Assembly (NCBI GenBank): GCA_030625815.1
Contig: DAOUQF010000001.1
Span: 124,001 to 188,000 of the forward strand
Origin: Eubacteriales bacterium
GTDB taxonomy: Bacteria; Bacillota; Clostridia; Tissierellales; GPF-1
DNA: 64,000 bases
Reading direction: 5' to 3'
Part shown: positions 16,332 to 25,135 of the stretch, one piece after another
How the letters are laid out: the number at the start of each line of letters is the position of its first letter
Position numbering within the stretch: the stretch's first letter is position 1
The notes under the pieces: model-generated
What the model was told of the DNA's origin: nothing
What the model saw: only the letters and a program-made list of their open reading frames with translations
Databases searched by the model: none
Translations under genes and position numbers: made by a program

Positions 16332-16835
16332 ATGAATTCATTACCGAGGATGAATATGGAGGATAACGAAACGGGCTGTTGTCCACGATTCCACCCAGAG
16401 GCGTGGGATGAGAAAATAATCGAATTTGGCGATTTGCTGTTTGCCAAATCACAATCGAAAAGCTTTTTGCATATTCCATTGAATTTCGGCAGTGTCATCA
16501 AGCATGCGATGGAGGCGATTGACGCGTCCGATGCTGTGGTGAAGGATCGATATTTGATCCTGTCGCGGGATCTTTCATCTTGGAAAGCGGAACATTTGTT
16601 TTTGGTATCCAAAGAGGTGAAGGGCATGGAAATGACACGCCTGTCCGGTCGATTTGCATCAAAGGTCTTTGAGGGGGAATTCAAGGAGCAGCCGAAGTGG
16701 ATGAAAGAGATGGAAATCTATGTGAAGCAATTGGGAGAGATGGGTGAAGCGTTTTATGCCTTTTATACAACTTGTCCGAAATGCGCAGAACACTATGGAA
16801 AAAATTATGTGGTCATGATGATGAAGCTTGCATAG
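16332..16835 (+). CDS. Conserved protein with N- and C-terminal cysteine motifs
   Basis: A 167-residue cytoplasmic protein belonging to a widespread uncharacterised family often labelled only as 'hydrolase' without proof. Near the N terminus is TGCCPRFHPEAWDE, in the middle IPLNFGSVIKHAME, and at the C terminus TTCPKCAEHYGKNYVV. The two cysteine motifs could form a metal site. AGGAGG at 16321-16326 sets the start at ATG 16332. It is a single-gene unit ended by a strong terminator. I do not assign a reaction. Confidence 0.75.
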   Translation: MNSLPRMNMEDNETGCCPRFHPEAWDEKIIEFGDLLFAKSQSKSFLHIPLNFGSVIKHAMEAIDASDAVVKDRYLILSRDLSSWKAEHLFLVSKEVKGMEMTRLSGRFASKVFEGEFKEQPKWMKEMEIYVKQLGEMGEAFYAFYTTCPKCAEHYGKNYVVMMMKLA

Positions 16836-16841
16836 AAAGTT

Positions 16842-16875
16842 CGCAGCGCCTTGAAGAAGGCGTTGTGTTTTTTTG
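16842..16875 (+). terminator. Rho-independent terminator
   Basis: CGCAGCGCCTT pairs with AAGGCGTTGTG (two G-U pairs) around GAAG and is followed by TTTTTTTG. Confidence 0.85.
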
Positions 16876-16991
16876 TTTGCATAAAAAAAGAGTTTGTGTG
16901 TTATTGAGCACAATTGTTTGATATTTTTTTGTTAATCAGTAAGTAATTTCCTTCTTTCCCGGGTAGAAGAAAGACAAGGAGTGTGATGTGA

Positions 16992-17396
16992 ATGCGTATT
17001 TTGATTAATGAATTAGCTGAAATTCAAAAGGAATTCGGCTACATACCGGAAAATGAGATTGAACGACTGGCAATAGAAATGAATATGCAGAAGACTCAAT
17101 TGTATGGGGTAATCTCCTTTTACTCCAGACTATATACAGAAAAAAAGGGAAGAAACATCATCCGGGTTTGTAAATCGGTTACCTGCGGGATGAATGGAAG
17201 CAAAGCGATTCGGGAGGCGATTATCATCCATTTGGGGGTTGGCGATTCCATGACCACAGAGGATGAACGCTTTACACTGGAATTTGTTGAATGCTTGGGA
17301 CTCTGCAATGTGTCGCCCGTTATGACGATCAATGATGCCGTATATGAAAATTTAACCGTTGAAAAGGCAATTGAAATCATTGATTCATTTGAGTAA
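16992..17396 (+). CDS. NuoE-like [2Fe-2S] subunit of an [FeFe] hydrogenase
   Basis: A 134-residue thioredoxin-fold ferredoxin of the NuoE/HydC (HymA) type. The four cluster cysteines appear as CKSVTC (C-x4-C) and CLGLC (C-x3-C). An N-terminal helical part (ILINELAEIQKEFGYIPENEIERLA) matches the NuoE family. It carries electrons between the flavin subunit and the hydrogenase. GTG-like alternatives are absent; ATG 16992 follows a weak GGAGTGTG region. It begins a three-gene operon with the NuoF-like and hydrogenase genes. Confidence 0.92.
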   Translation: MRILINELAEIQKEFGYIPENEIERLAIEMNMQKTQLYGVISFYSRLYTEKKGRNIIRVCKSVTCGMNGSKAIREAIIIHLGVGDSMTTEDERFTLEFVECLGLCNVSPVMTINDAVYENLTVEKAIEIIDSFE

Positions 17397-17408
17397 GGAG
17401 ATTTGATC

Positions 17409-18653
17409 ATGAAAGAAATTATTTATATGAAGGAACTAATCGAGCAAGATTCAAGAGAATGGGCGTATCGCCTTCTTTTTCAGGGAATGGAAATGGGAAG
17501 AGAAGGATGCTTTCGGGAACTTGAAAAATCTGAATTGGTCGGTCGCGGCGGGGCTGCTTTTCCCACTGCGAGGAAATGGGGAAGTGTATGGGATAGCGAG
17601 CATGTGGTTTTGATTTGCAATGCCGATGAGGGGGAACCGGGTACCTTCAAGGATCGATATATTATGGAAAACAATCCGGCGTATTTGTTGGAGAGCATGA
17701 TGTTGTCTGCATTTATCGTCAATGCGCAGGAACTCTATATCTATATCCGAGGGGAATATACACAAGCCATTGAATTGATGAAGAATGAAATCAATCAAGC
17801 GGAGGCTATGATTGACGCGTATCAGGAAAAAACCGGGGTGAGGCTTCGCATTGAGGTTGTTGTTGGACAAGGAGCCTATGTATGTGGAGATGAAACTTCT
17901 CTGATTAATTCCATTGAGGGTGTGCGGCCAAATTCGAGAATCAAGCCTCCTTATCCGACTCAAAAAGGGTTGTTTGGCCATCCGACAATCGTGAATAATG
18001 TAGAAACCCTATGCAATTTGCCATTAATCATTCGAGATGGCGGAGAATTCTACTCATCTATGGGCGTGGCTGGGAGTCGGGGAACCAAGCTGATCTCGCT
18101 TAGTGGGAAAATCAATGACCCCGGAGTGTATGAAATTGAAATGGGCAAGGTTTCGTTGCGAGAGATTATTGACGATTTGGGCGGTGGAGTCAGAGAAAAT
18201 CGAGAATTGAAATTTGTGATTCCAGGTGGGATTTCGACACAATTGTTCGTGGAAGATGAAATCGATGTAAAGATGGATTATTGCAGCCTTAAAAAAGCGG
18301 GCAGTGCCCTTGGATCGGGAGCCGTCATTGTTGCGGACGATACAGTCAATGCAGTTGAAATGGCAATGGATGCGGCTGATTTCTTTGCAAGGGAAACCTG
18401 TGGCATCTGTTTTCCTTGCAAAGAGGGAAATCGACAAATCCATATGATGCTGAGCAAAATTTATGCATTTGAAGGAAAATTGAAATATTTGGAGTTGGTT
18501 CGTGAAATCTCGGAAACCACAAGCCGCGCTGCACGGTGCGGGCTGGGGCAGGCGGCCGGGAATTTGCTTGTCAGCGCGATAGAAAAAATTCCGGAAGATT
18601 TTGAATATTATTTGCCCGAGAATGATTCGGGAGGAGACGAGGTGAAGAGATGA
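17409..18653 (+). CDS. NuoF-like NADH-binding flavin subunit of an [FeFe] hydrogenase
   Basis: A 414-residue flavoprotein that should bind NADH and FMN. Visible are the glycine-rich ELVGRGGAAFPTARKW NADH loop, NADEGEPGTFKDR (FMN site), GAYVCGDETSLINSIEG, and the C-terminal [4Fe-4S] ligands in CGICFPC plus AARCGLG. It is about 180 residues shorter than bifurcating HydB proteins: the N-terminal [2Fe-2S] domain and the C-terminal 2x[4Fe-4S] ferredoxin domain are missing. ATG 17409 follows AAGGAG at 17395-17400. Its stop overlaps the hydrogenase start (ATGA). Confidence 0.92.
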   Translation: MKEIIYMKELIEQDSREWAYRLLFQGMEMGREGCFRELEKSELVGRGGAAFPTARKWGSVWDSEHVVLICNADEGEPGTFKDRYIMENNPAYLLESMMLSAFIVNAQELYIYIRGEYTQAIELMKNEINQAEAMIDAYQEKTGVRLRIEVVVGQGAYVCGDETSLINSIEGVRPNSRIKPPYPTQKGLFGHPTIVNNVETLCNLPLIIRDGGEFYSSMGVAGSRGTKLISLSGKINDPGVYEIEMGKVSLREIIDDLGGGVRENRELKFVIPGGISTQLFVEDEIDVKMDYCSLKKAGSALGSGAVIVADDTVNAVEMAMDAADFFARETCGICFPCKEGNRQIHMMLSKIYAFEGKLKYLELVREISETTSRAARCGLGQAAGNLLVSAIEKIPEDFEYYLPENDSGGDEVKR

Positions 18654-20353
18654 TTCGGTTACATATAAACGGGGAGCCGGCAGAGGTGGAAGCCGGGACG
18701 ACGATTCTGGAAGCGGCGAAGAAACTCCATTATAAAATTCCAACCCTGTGCTATAAGGAAGGACTTAGCATTTATGGCGGGTGTCGGCTCTGCATTGTGG
18801 AAGTGAAGGGGCGGACAAATCTTCCGATCGCTTGCGCGGAAGAAGTGCAGGAGGGGATGGAGGTTTTTACCCATTCGGATATCGTCTTGGAAACAAGACG
18901 GAATATCTTTCAATTGATCATTGCAAATCATCCCTTCGATTGTGAGTTGAACTGCTTGACCTGCTTGAAAAGCAGTTCCTGTGAATTGAGAAAACTGGCG
19001 GAAGAGATCGGTGTATCGGAATTGAAATATGAGGCGATCCATAAACCATGGACCATGGATACAAGTTCGCTGAGTGTGGTGATTGAGACTTCGAAATGTA
19101 TTTCTTGCGGGCGGTGTGTGAGAACCTGCAAGGAAATACAACATGGCGGAATCTTGACCATGACGGAGAGAGGTGTTTCGACCAATGTGAATACCTTTAT
19201 GGGCAGGGGACTTGGGAATGTGGATTGTACCAATTGCGGGCAGTGTATTTTGGCCTGTCCAACGGGAGCGATCCATGAAGTTTATCATGTGAATCAAGTG
19301 ATTCAAGCAATCAATGATCCCGAAGCCCATGTCGTGGTGCAAACTGCGCCAGCTGTGCGTGTGGCGATCGGAGAGGAGTTCGGTGCGCCTTTGGGGATGA
19401 ATCTGGAGAAAAAGATCGTGACGGCTTTGCGCAAGATGGGTGCGGACAAGGTGTTTGATACGAATTTTACCGCTGATTTAACGATTATTGAAGAGGGAAC
19501 GGAGTTTATTCATCGTCTGAAGAATCAAGGGGTTTTGCCTTTGATTACCTCGTGTTCACCGGGATGGATCAAGTTTGCAGAGCATAACTATCCGGAATTG
19601 CTGCCGAACATATCAACCTGTAAATCGCCGCAGCAAATGTTTGGCACTCTTGCGAAGACTTACTATGCTGAACAGGAAAAAATTTCGCCCGATAAAATTG
19701 TGTCCGTCTCCATTATGCCATGTACGGCGAAAAAATATGAACTGGCGCGAGAGGAAATGAAAGAGGATGTGGATTATGTTTTAACGACGCGGGAATTGGG
19801 GAAGCTGATCCGTGCCTATGGGTTGGATTTCATGAATCTTCCGGATGGAGAGTATGATCAGCCTTTTGGAATTTCTACCGGAGCGGCGGCTATTTTTGGC
19901 GTTTCCGGCGGAGTTATGGAAGCCGCTTTGCGGACTGGATATGAATTGATTTCAGGAAAGGAACTGAAAGAAATCGAGTTTGCCGAAATTAGAGGGCTTA
20001 AAGGAATCAAGGAAGCGGTTATCGATATAGACGGAGAAGAAATCCGTGTCGCGGTAGCGAACGGGCTGGAAAATGCGGTGCAATTGCTAAAGCATAAAGA
20101 TGAGTATCACTTTATTGAAATTATGGCTTGTCCAGGAGGTTGTATCGGAGGCGGCGGACAGCCAATTTCCAGCAATGAAAATATCTTGGAAGCGAGGATG
20201 GCTGGTATTTACGCCACCGATCAGAATCGTGAGATTCGAAAATCACATAAAAATCCTGCTATCATGAAATTGTATGAAGAGTTTCTGGGAGAGCCGAACG
20301 GGGAAAAAGCCCATCATCTCTTGCATACTCATTATACGAACCGGCAGGTGTGA
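18650..20353 (+). CDS. hydA: [FeFe] hydrogenase catalytic subunit
   Basis: A 567-residue cytoplasmic enzyme that makes H2 from reduced carriers or the reverse. Domains in order: plant-type [2Fe-2S] (GGCRLC, residues about 1-80), His-Cys [4Fe-4S] (HPFDCELNCLTC...C), two [4Fe-4S] ferredoxin motifs (CISCGRCVRTC; CTNCGQCILAC), then the H-cluster domain. The H-cluster motifs are TSCSPGW (C302), IMPCTAKKYE (C358) and MACPGGCIGGGGQP (C494, C498). All catalytic cysteines are present. Together with the NuoE- and NuoF-like subunits it forms an NADH-linked trimeric hydrogenase. Maturases HydEFG are not in the window. Confidence 0.96.
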   Translation: MIRLHINGEPAEVEAGTTILEAAKKLHYKIPTLCYKEGLSIYGGCRLCIVEVKGRTNLPIACAEEVQEGMEVFTHSDIVLETRRNIFQLIIANHPFDCELNCLTCLKSSSCELRKLAEEIGVSELKYEAIHKPWTMDTSSLSVVIETSKCISCGRCVRTCKEIQHGGILTMTERGVSTNVNTFMGRGLGNVDCTNCGQCILACPTGAIHEVYHVNQVIQAINDPEAHVVVQTAPAVRVAIGEEFGAPLGMNLEKKIVTALRKMGADKVFDTNFTADLTIIEEGTEFIHRLKNQGVLPLITSCSPGWIKFAEHNYPELLPNISTCKSPQQMFGTLAKTYYAEQEKISPDKIVSVSIMPCTAKKYELAREEMKEDVDYVLTTRELGKLIRAYGLDFMNLPDGEYDQPFGISTGAAAIFGVSGGVMEAALRTGYELISGKELKEIEFAEIRGLKGIKEAVIDIDGEEIRVAVANGLENAVQLLKHKDEYHFIEIMACPGGCIGGGGQPISSNENILEARMAGIYATDQNREIRKSHKNPAIMKLYEEFLGEPNGEKAHHLLHTHYTNRQV

Positions 20354-20368
20354 ATCATAGAAAGTTTG

Positions 20369-20403
20369 AAAGCCGAAGCGATTGAATCTTGCTTCGGCTT
20401 TTT
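20369..20403 (+). terminator. Rho-independent terminator after the hydrogenase operon
   Basis: AAAGCCGAAGC (20369-20379) pairs perfectly with GCTTCGGCTTT (20391-20401), followed by TT. Confidence 0.88.
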
Positions 20404-20455
20404 GATGAATTTGTGGAAGCGAGTATGGTATGATAGGGAGAGATTAAAAGGATGG

Positions 20456-20995
20456 ATGGTTACAATGGAGTATAAAAAAATATTTTTAAAGGCGTATGAA
20501 GCAATGAGTGCTACGATTATCAATGGAAATTGCGGTGAGCTTTGTAATGGACATTGCTGTCGAAGGACAATGGAGAATGGTGAAGCATTGGGGATCTATT
20601 TTCTTCCCTTTGAGTATCAAGTCATGCAGGCGGGGGAAAAGTTGATTGAGGCAAGCACGTTGGAAATCCACAAAAGCGATGGATTTGAATTGCCAGAGGG
20701 AATTGATCAGTTGATTTATGGGTTTTGCCGCGATATTACTCAGTGCGATCGTGAATTGCGTCCAATTCAGTGCAGGACCTATCCCTTTGAACCGCATCTT
20801 GAGGATGGAAAACTTCAATTGGTGATAGAAAAAGAGCAGGTGCACGAATGCCCGCTCCTTTCGCAGCGGGACCGCTGGAATCCGGAATTCGAAAAAGGGA
20901 TTCTGGCAGGATGGGAAATTTTATTGCAGATTCCAGAAATTCGAATTGTCGTGGAAGCTGAATCGGAAGAAAGACGGAATCGATATGGGAAATAA
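20456..20995 (+). CDS. YkgJ-family cysteine-cluster protein
   Basis: A protein of about 179 residues with the cysteine pattern of the YkgJ/zinc-iron chelating family: CGELCNGHCC near the N terminus, YGFCRDITQCD and PIQCRTYPFEP in the middle, and HECPLL later. The motif CRTYPFEP is characteristic. The family is thought to bind iron or zinc; the role is unknown. ATG 20456 lies just after AAAAGGA; ATG 20465 is also possible. Longer upstream reading is excluded by the hydrogenase terminator. The next gene overlaps its 3' end by 11 bp. Confidence 0.8.
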   Translation: MVTMEYKKIFLKAYEAMSATIINGNCGELCNGHCCRRTMENGEALGIYFLPFEYQVMQAGEKLIEASTLEIHKSDGFELPEGIDQLIYGFCRDITQCDRELRPIQCRTYPFEPHLEDGKLQLVIEKEQVHECPLLSQRDRWNPEFEKGILAGWEILLQIPEIRIVVEAESEERRNRYGK

Positions 20996-21479
20996 GCGTG
21001 AGCAAACGGCAGGCGGATCTTGCATGTATTTGGGACAGCGGTATCCGCTTATGATTCAAATCGATCGCGAGCAGAAAAAGCCGCAGATCACCTTTGACGG
21101 TACTCAATTCCTCTGCGTCACTTCGATTGTAGATGAATCAGGAGTTTCCTCCGCGCTTCAATCGTTCTATAAAAGGACGAGTCGAAAAATCATCGAAGAG
21201 CGGCTGCGGCTTTATCAGCCTCAAATACGCATCAAGTATCGATCCGTTACGATTAAAGAAAGAGTGACACAATGGGGGAGCTGCAGCTCGAATCGTCATT
21301 TAACCTTTCACTGGCGGTTGATTCTTTTCCCCATCGAAGCGGTGGATTATGTTGTTGTTCATGAATTGTGCCATCTAAAGCATATGAACCATGATCGGTC
21401 ATTTTGGCGGTTGGTGGGGAGTATCTATCCAAAATATAAGGATGCGATGGCAATGTTGCAAGGATCAGCGAATTCGTGA
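20985..21479 (+). CDS. YgjP-like (DUF45) zinc metallopeptidase
   Basis: A 164-residue protein of the YgjP/DUF45 metallopeptidase family. The zinc motif is HELCHLKHMNHDRSFW (HExxH plus downstream H), preceded by the conserved WGSCSS segment and a WRLILFP strand. The substrate is unknown. ATG 20985 overlaps the end of the YkgJ-like gene. The same motif pattern is shared by SprT-like proteases, but WGSC followed by HELCHL favours YgjP. Confidence 0.85.
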   Translation: MGNKREQTAGGSCMYLGQRYPLMIQIDREQKKPQITFDGTQFLCVTSIVDESGVSSALQSFYKRTSRKIIEERLRLYQPQIRIKYRSVTIKERVTQWGSCSSNRHLTFHWRLILFPIEAVDYVVVHELCHLKHMNHDRSFWRLVGSIYPKYKDAMAMLQGSANS

Positions 21480-21557
21480 AGATATTGCGGAATCAGCAGA
21501 GATCGAGAATAATCAGAATAACTGATTCGTTTGTGCGTGAAGCGGATGGTTTTGACA

Positions 21558-22493
21558 ATGGGAGTGAGCGGTTTGGACAAGAAGAAAAGAAGCATGATCG
21601 CGGATTTATCGTTGCTGGTCGTGGCAATCGTATGGGGGACAGGATTTCCTGTAACGGATATCGCAATGGAAACAATTGGACCGAATCAGCTATTAAGCAT
21701 CCGGTTTGGCGTGGCGGCTTTAATTTTGGGTTTGGTTTTCAACAAGAAGCTAAAAGGAACAACGGCGGTTGAATTAAAGGCAGCTGCTGTGTGTAGTTTT
21801 TTATTTTGGGCGGGATTCACGACGCAGACAATCGGGATTCAGTATACAACTGCATCGAAAGCATCATTTTTGACGGGTGTTTATGTGGTATTGGTGCCAT
21901 TCTTGTATTGGGCGTTTTCCAAACGGAGACCAGATAAATTCAATATGATTGCAGCGTTTATGACCCTTGGCGGGATCTATTTATTTACAACGTCAAAGGG
22001 CGCTGATATTTTAAGCTTCAACGATGGAGACGCCTTGGTCTTGGTATGTGCGCTTTTCTTTGCCTCGCAGATCATTGCGGTGGGCTATTATGTGAAGGAA
22101 AAAGGAATTGATCCAATCGTTCTGACGGTCTATCAGTTTGCGTTCTCCTTTGTGCTTTCTCTATCGATGGTCTTTGCATTTGGAGAATTTGGAATCAAGC
22201 AGCCTTTCGATTTTACTGCGATCGTTTCGATCGTATTTTTGGTGATCTTCAGTACGATCATTGCCTTTTTAACTCAGAATATAGCACAAATGCATACAAC
22301 GGAAACCCATGCGGCAATCTTGATGAGCTTGGAGGCGGTTTTTGGAGTGATTATGTCGGTGATCTTGTTGAGTGATCCCTTTACGCCTCAGATGGTCGTT
22401 GGCTGTGTGATCATTTTTGCCGGGATTATTACGGCGGAAACCAAATGGTCATTTCTTCGAAAACCCACTAAACCTATTCAGGTTGTTGAATAA
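21558..22493 (+). CDS. EamA-family (DMT) transporter
   Basis: A membrane protein of about 311 residues with ten predicted helices in two EamA repeats. The first repeat begins LSLLVVAIVWGTGFPVTDIAM and contains the SIRFGVAALILGL helix; the second includes VLVCALFFASQIIAV and ends MSLEAVFGVIMSVILLSD...GCVIIFAGII. Such proteins export or import small metabolites; the substrate is not predictable. The start is uncertain: ATG 21558 and ATG 21546 lack a clear ribosome site, while TTG 21573 is preceded by GGGAGTG. Confidence 0.82.
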   Translation: MGVSGLDKKKRSMIADLSLLVVAIVWGTGFPVTDIAMETIGPNQLLSIRFGVAALILGLVFNKKLKGTTAVELKAAAVCSFLFWAGFTTQTIGIQYTTASKASFLTGVYVVLVPFLYWAFSKRRPDKFNMIAAFMTLGGIYLFTTSKGADILSFNDGDALVLVCALFFASQIIAVGYYVKEKGIDPIVLTVYQFAFSFVLSLSMVFAFGEFGIKQPFDFTAIVSIVFLVIFSTIIAFLTQNIAQMHTTETHAAILMSLEAVFGVIMSVILLSDPFTPQMVVGCVIIFAGIITAETKWSFLRKPTKPIQVVE

Positions 22494-22806
22494 AGAACAA
22501 GGGGCATGGGTTGGTGGATTGATTGCTATTTTGGGCGTTGTTGTGGTGGTGATCAGCATGCGGCATTCGTCCCATGGATTTTGGACGATCCCCGGTGAAG
22601 AACAATTTTATTATCAATGGCAGGCATCCAATTTGTTTTTGCTGCCAACAACTTTGACTTGTTTCTTTTTAGATATCGTACGCACGCCTTGGATCATGCT
22701 TGGTTCAGCTTTTATACCATTCATTTTGATGGGGATTGCCTTGCGATGGAAACGGAATCGGATGGAAACGTTCAATCAACTGGAAAAATCTTGCGATTTG
22801 TTCTAA
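22483..22806 (+). CDS. Small hypothetical membrane protein
   Basis: An open frame of about 107 residues overlapping the last 11 bp of the EamA gene. Two hydrophobic helices are clear (VGGLIAILGVVVVVISM and about TPWIMLGSAFIPFILMGIAL), separated by a polar loop rich in aromatic residues, with a charged tail. I do not recognise the family. The start is weak: TTG 22483 or 22486 with no strong ribosome site, so coupling to the upstream gene is likely if it is translated. Its 3' end contains the promoter of the thiamine operon. Confidence 0.5.
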   Translation: MLNKEQGAWVGGLIAILGVVVVVISMRHSSHGFWTIPGEEQFYYQWQASNLFLLPTTLTCFFLDIVRTPWIMLGSAFIPFILMGIALRWKRNRMETFNQLEKSCDLF

Positions 22807-22819
22807 ATCGTCGTATAAT
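22791..22819 (+). promoter_or_regulatory. Sigma-A promoter of the thiamine operon
   Basis: TTGCGA at 22791-22796 and TATAAT at 22814-22819 are spaced by exactly 17 bp. The TPP riboswitch starts a few bases after the expected transcription start. Confidence 0.8.
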
Positions 22820-22823
22820 AAGA

Positions 22824-22916
22824 AACGAACATGGGAGCTGTTGAACCGGCTGAGAGTGAAGAGAGATCTTCAGACCATTGAACCTGATCTGGATAATGCC
22901 AGCGGAGGGAACATAG
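22824..22916 (+). ncRNA. TPP riboswitch (THI element)
   Basis: The conserved blocks are present in order: GGGAGC at 22833-22838, CGGCTGAGAGTG at 22847-22858, ACCATTGAACCTGATCTGG at 22873-22891, ATAATGCCAGCGGAGGGAAC at 22892-22912. It precedes thiT, tenA, thiM and thiE-thiD. A terminator follows, so thiamine pyrophosphate should cause early termination. Confidence 0.96.
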
Positions 22917-22949
22917 AGTGAATTCTTATGGAATTCTTTTTGTGAAAAT

Positions 22950-22983
22950 GGACACTTCTCATCTCATGAGGGGTGTTTTTTTG
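22950..22983 (+). terminator. TPP riboswitch terminator
   Basis: ACACTTCTCAT pairs with ATGAGGGGTGT (two G-U pairs) around CTC, followed by TTTTTTTG. Confidence 0.88.
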
Positions 22984-23030
22984 TTGCCGTGTTCATAAAT
23001 TCTATTGGTGAGAAGCAGAAGGGAGAAATG

Positions 23031-23627
23031 ATGGTAGCAAATGTTTTAGCGGGTTTATTGGCACTTGTTGTTTTTAGCGTAACGGGATGGAAGTTGAGGG
23101 GAATGAAGTTTGATACAAAGCGCGTGGCGAGGATCGGCATTATCACTGCCATGACACTTGTCCTGTATATGATCAAGATTGTACCTTTTCCTCAGGGTGG
23201 CGGATGCACCTTGCTTTCGATCCTGCCGATTATGGTATTGTCTGTCATGTATGGAATGGAAGAAGCGTTGATTTGTGCGATTGTGGTGGGATTAACGAAA
23301 ATTGTGATTGCACCACCGTATTTCCCGCTGCAAATTCCATTGGATTATCTGGGAGGCATGATTGCCATTGCATTCACGCCGATCTTTGGGATTATGAGCA
23401 AGGGGAAATTAGTGGCGGGAGCAATTTTTGCGACGCTTTTATCCGCATTTTTCAGCATCTTGTCCGGCGTAATTTTCTTTGGCCAATTTGCTCCAGAAGG
23501 AATGAATGTATGGGTTTACTCAGCTATCTATAATCTATCAGGATTTGGTGTGGAAGCAGCCCTGAGCATTGTGGCGCTGATCTTCATTACAACGCGCAAC
23601 TTGCGGCTTCATGAGGTGACAGAATGA
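23031..23627 (+). CDS. thiT: Thiamine ECF transporter substrate-binding subunit ThiT
   Basis: A 198-residue membrane protein with six hydrophobic helices, matching the ThiT S-component that binds thiamine for an energy-coupling factor transporter. The short N-terminal helix ends in a WKLRG segment and is followed by the RIGIITAMTLVLYMIKIVPFPQGG block typical of ThiT-like proteins. No EcfA/A'/T genes are nearby, so it should share a module encoded elsewhere. ATG 23031 has good spacing to AAGGGAG; ATG 23028 is the alternative. It is the first gene after the TPP riboswitch. Confidence 0.87.
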   Translation: MVANVLAGLLALVVFSVTGWKLRGMKFDTKRVARIGIITAMTLVLYMIKIVPFPQGGGCTLLSILPIMVLSVMYGMEEALICAIVVGLTKIVIAPPYFPLQIPLDYLGGMIAIAFTPIFGIMSKGKLVAGAIFATLLSAFFSILSGVIFFGQFAPEGMNVWVYSAIYNLSGFGVEAALSIVALIFITTRNLRLHEVTE

Positions 23628-24301
23628 GTTTCTCCAAGCGAATTGTCGAAGATCCCAGGGTGCAGGCGTATTTTGATGCCTATATGGCACATCCGTTTAT
23701 CCGTGGATTGTCCGATGGCAGTTTGTCGGACGATCGATTTCGAAAATATTTAATTCAAGACACTCATTATTTGAAGGATTATTCCAAGGTGTATGCGTAT
23801 GCTTATCTTTTGGGAGACGGGGTGCGGGAATTGCAATTTCTTCATGCCTGTATTGGTGTAGTGATGGCGGAAGAAACCAATATGCATATTCAGTATTTGA
23901 GTGACTTTGATTTGGATGTGTTTGGGATTGAATGCATGCCCATGGAACGAGCGAATCGTGATTACCTGGATTATATGCTGAGTTTTGCTCCGGAACAAGA
24001 TATGAAGACAATTTTTACGGCTGCTTTCCCTTGCACCTTGGCCTATGGATATATCGGCAAGGAGTTGAAGAAGGAAAGAGCGAATGCGACGGAACGGCAT
24101 TATTACGATCCCTGGATTGAAACCTATGCGGGAACTGGATTTGAAAAATTCAGTGTGGATTCATGCTGGCTGATCGATCGATACTGTGAAGGGATATCAA
24201 AAGAGGAAGAAGAGGAGTTGATTCAAATCTTTTTAACGGCGTGCGAATACGAGATGAAATTTTGGGATATGAGTTATTCTTTGATTCCGGATGAAATTTA
24301 G
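23624..24301 (+). CDS. tenA: Aminopyrimidine aminohydrolase / thiaminase II TenA
   Basis: A 225-residue all-helical TenA-family enzyme. In thiamine salvage TenA converts base-degraded aminomethyl-pyrimidine to hydroxymethyl-pyrimidine. The N-terminal HPFIRGLSDGSLSDDRFRKYLIQDTHYL segment contains the conserved Asp/Tyr set, and the active-site cysteine lies in AFPCTLAYGYIG. The start overlaps the thiT stop (ATGA), supporting coupling. The next gene, thiM, begins 9 bp later. Confidence 0.93.
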   Translation: MSFSKRIVEDPRVQAYFDAYMAHPFIRGLSDGSLSDDRFRKYLIQDTHYLKDYSKVYAYAYLLGDGVRELQFLHACIGVVMAEETNMHIQYLSDFDLDVFGIECMPMERANRDYLDYMLSFAPEQDMKTIFTAAFPCTLAYGYIGKELKKERANATERHYYDPWIETYAGTGFEKFSVDSCWLIDRYCEGISKEEEEELIQIFLTACEYEMKFWDMSYSLIPDEI

Positions 24302-24310
24302 GAGGCGGAA

Positions 24311-25135
24311 ATGAGAGAACTGTTTGAACAGGTAAAAGTGCAATCCCCGTTGGTGCATAATATTACGAATTATGTAACTGTAAATGATTGCGCCAACGTG
24401 ATTTTAGCTGCCGGAGGTTCTCCGCTTATGGCGGACGACGAGGAAGAGGTTGCGGACATTGTTTCCATTAGCAAGGCGTTGTATATCAATGTGGGAACCC
24501 TGAATCGCAGAACCATTGAGTCTATGAAGATCGCGGGCAAGCGTGCGAATGAATTGGGGATTCCTGTGATCTTGGATCCCGTTGGAATGGGCGCGTCACG
24601 CCTGAGGAATGAATCGGTCAATGCGCTTCTGGAAACCATCCGGTTTTCTGTGATCAAAGGAAACATGACGGAGATTCGAGCGATTGATCAAAATTGCCGT
24701 ACCCTTAGCGGTGTGGATGCAGAGCGTTCAGATCAAATTACAAGTGATACCCTTGATGATTCCATTGTCCTTGCCAAGGGCGTGGCAAAGCGATTTTCAT
24801 CAGTTGTTGTCATTACCGGGGCAACGGATATCGTGACAGATGGAGAACGGGTGCGGACTATCACCAATGGCGATCCAATGATGTCCAAAATCACGGGAAC
24901 GGGATGCATGACGGGTAGCTTGATTGGAACCTTTGTGGCAGTGGATGCGAATCGTCCCTTTGATGCGGCGACGATTGCCGTTTCCATGATGGGGTTGGCG
25001 GGTGAAAAAGCGGCAGAGTTGGTGGTTGAACGGCAAGAAGGCACATCGAGCATGAAGCGATATTTGATCGATCAAATCCTACGAATCGATGAACAAGTTT
25101 GGAAGGCGGGTGCAAAAATTGAAAATCAAGCCTAG
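24311..25135 (+). CDS. thiM: Hydroxyethylthiazole kinase ThiM
   Basis: A 274-residue kinase that phosphorylates salvaged hydroxyethylthiazole. Typical ThiM features are the N-terminal PLVHNITNYVTVNDCANVIL segment, the GGSPLMADD loop, VILDPVGMGAS, and the ATP-site TGTGCMTGS with the conserved cysteine. Its length is normal for the family. GGAGG precedes the start. The thiE-thiD gene begins inside its last 20 bases. Confidence 0.95.
   Translation: MRELFEQVKVQSPLVHNITNYVTVNDCANVILAAGGSPLMADDEEEVADIVSISKALYINVGTLNRRTIESMKIAGKRANELGIPVILDPVGMGASRLRNESVNALLETIRFSVIKGNMTEIRAIDQNCRTLSGVDAERSDQITSDTLDDSIVLAKGVAKRFSSVVVITGATDIVTDGERVRTITNGDPMMSKITGTGCMTGSLIGTFVAVDANRPFDAATIAVSMMGLAGEKAAELVVERQEGTSSMKRYLIDQILRIDEQVWKAGAKIENQA

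Noticed and set aside
16920-16950. Rex-type operator before the hydrogenase operon (TTGTTAA half site)
   Set aside because: Only one half matches; the second half agrees at few positions, so a redox operator is not supported.
20366-20455. N-terminal extension of the YkgJ-like gene
   Set aside because: It would start inside the hydrogenase terminator hairpin.
25089-25118. Upstream starts for thiE-thiD inside thiM
   Set aside because: They lack ribosome-site spacing, whereas TTG 25119 is 8 bp after GGAAGGCGG and gives a normal ThiE N terminus.
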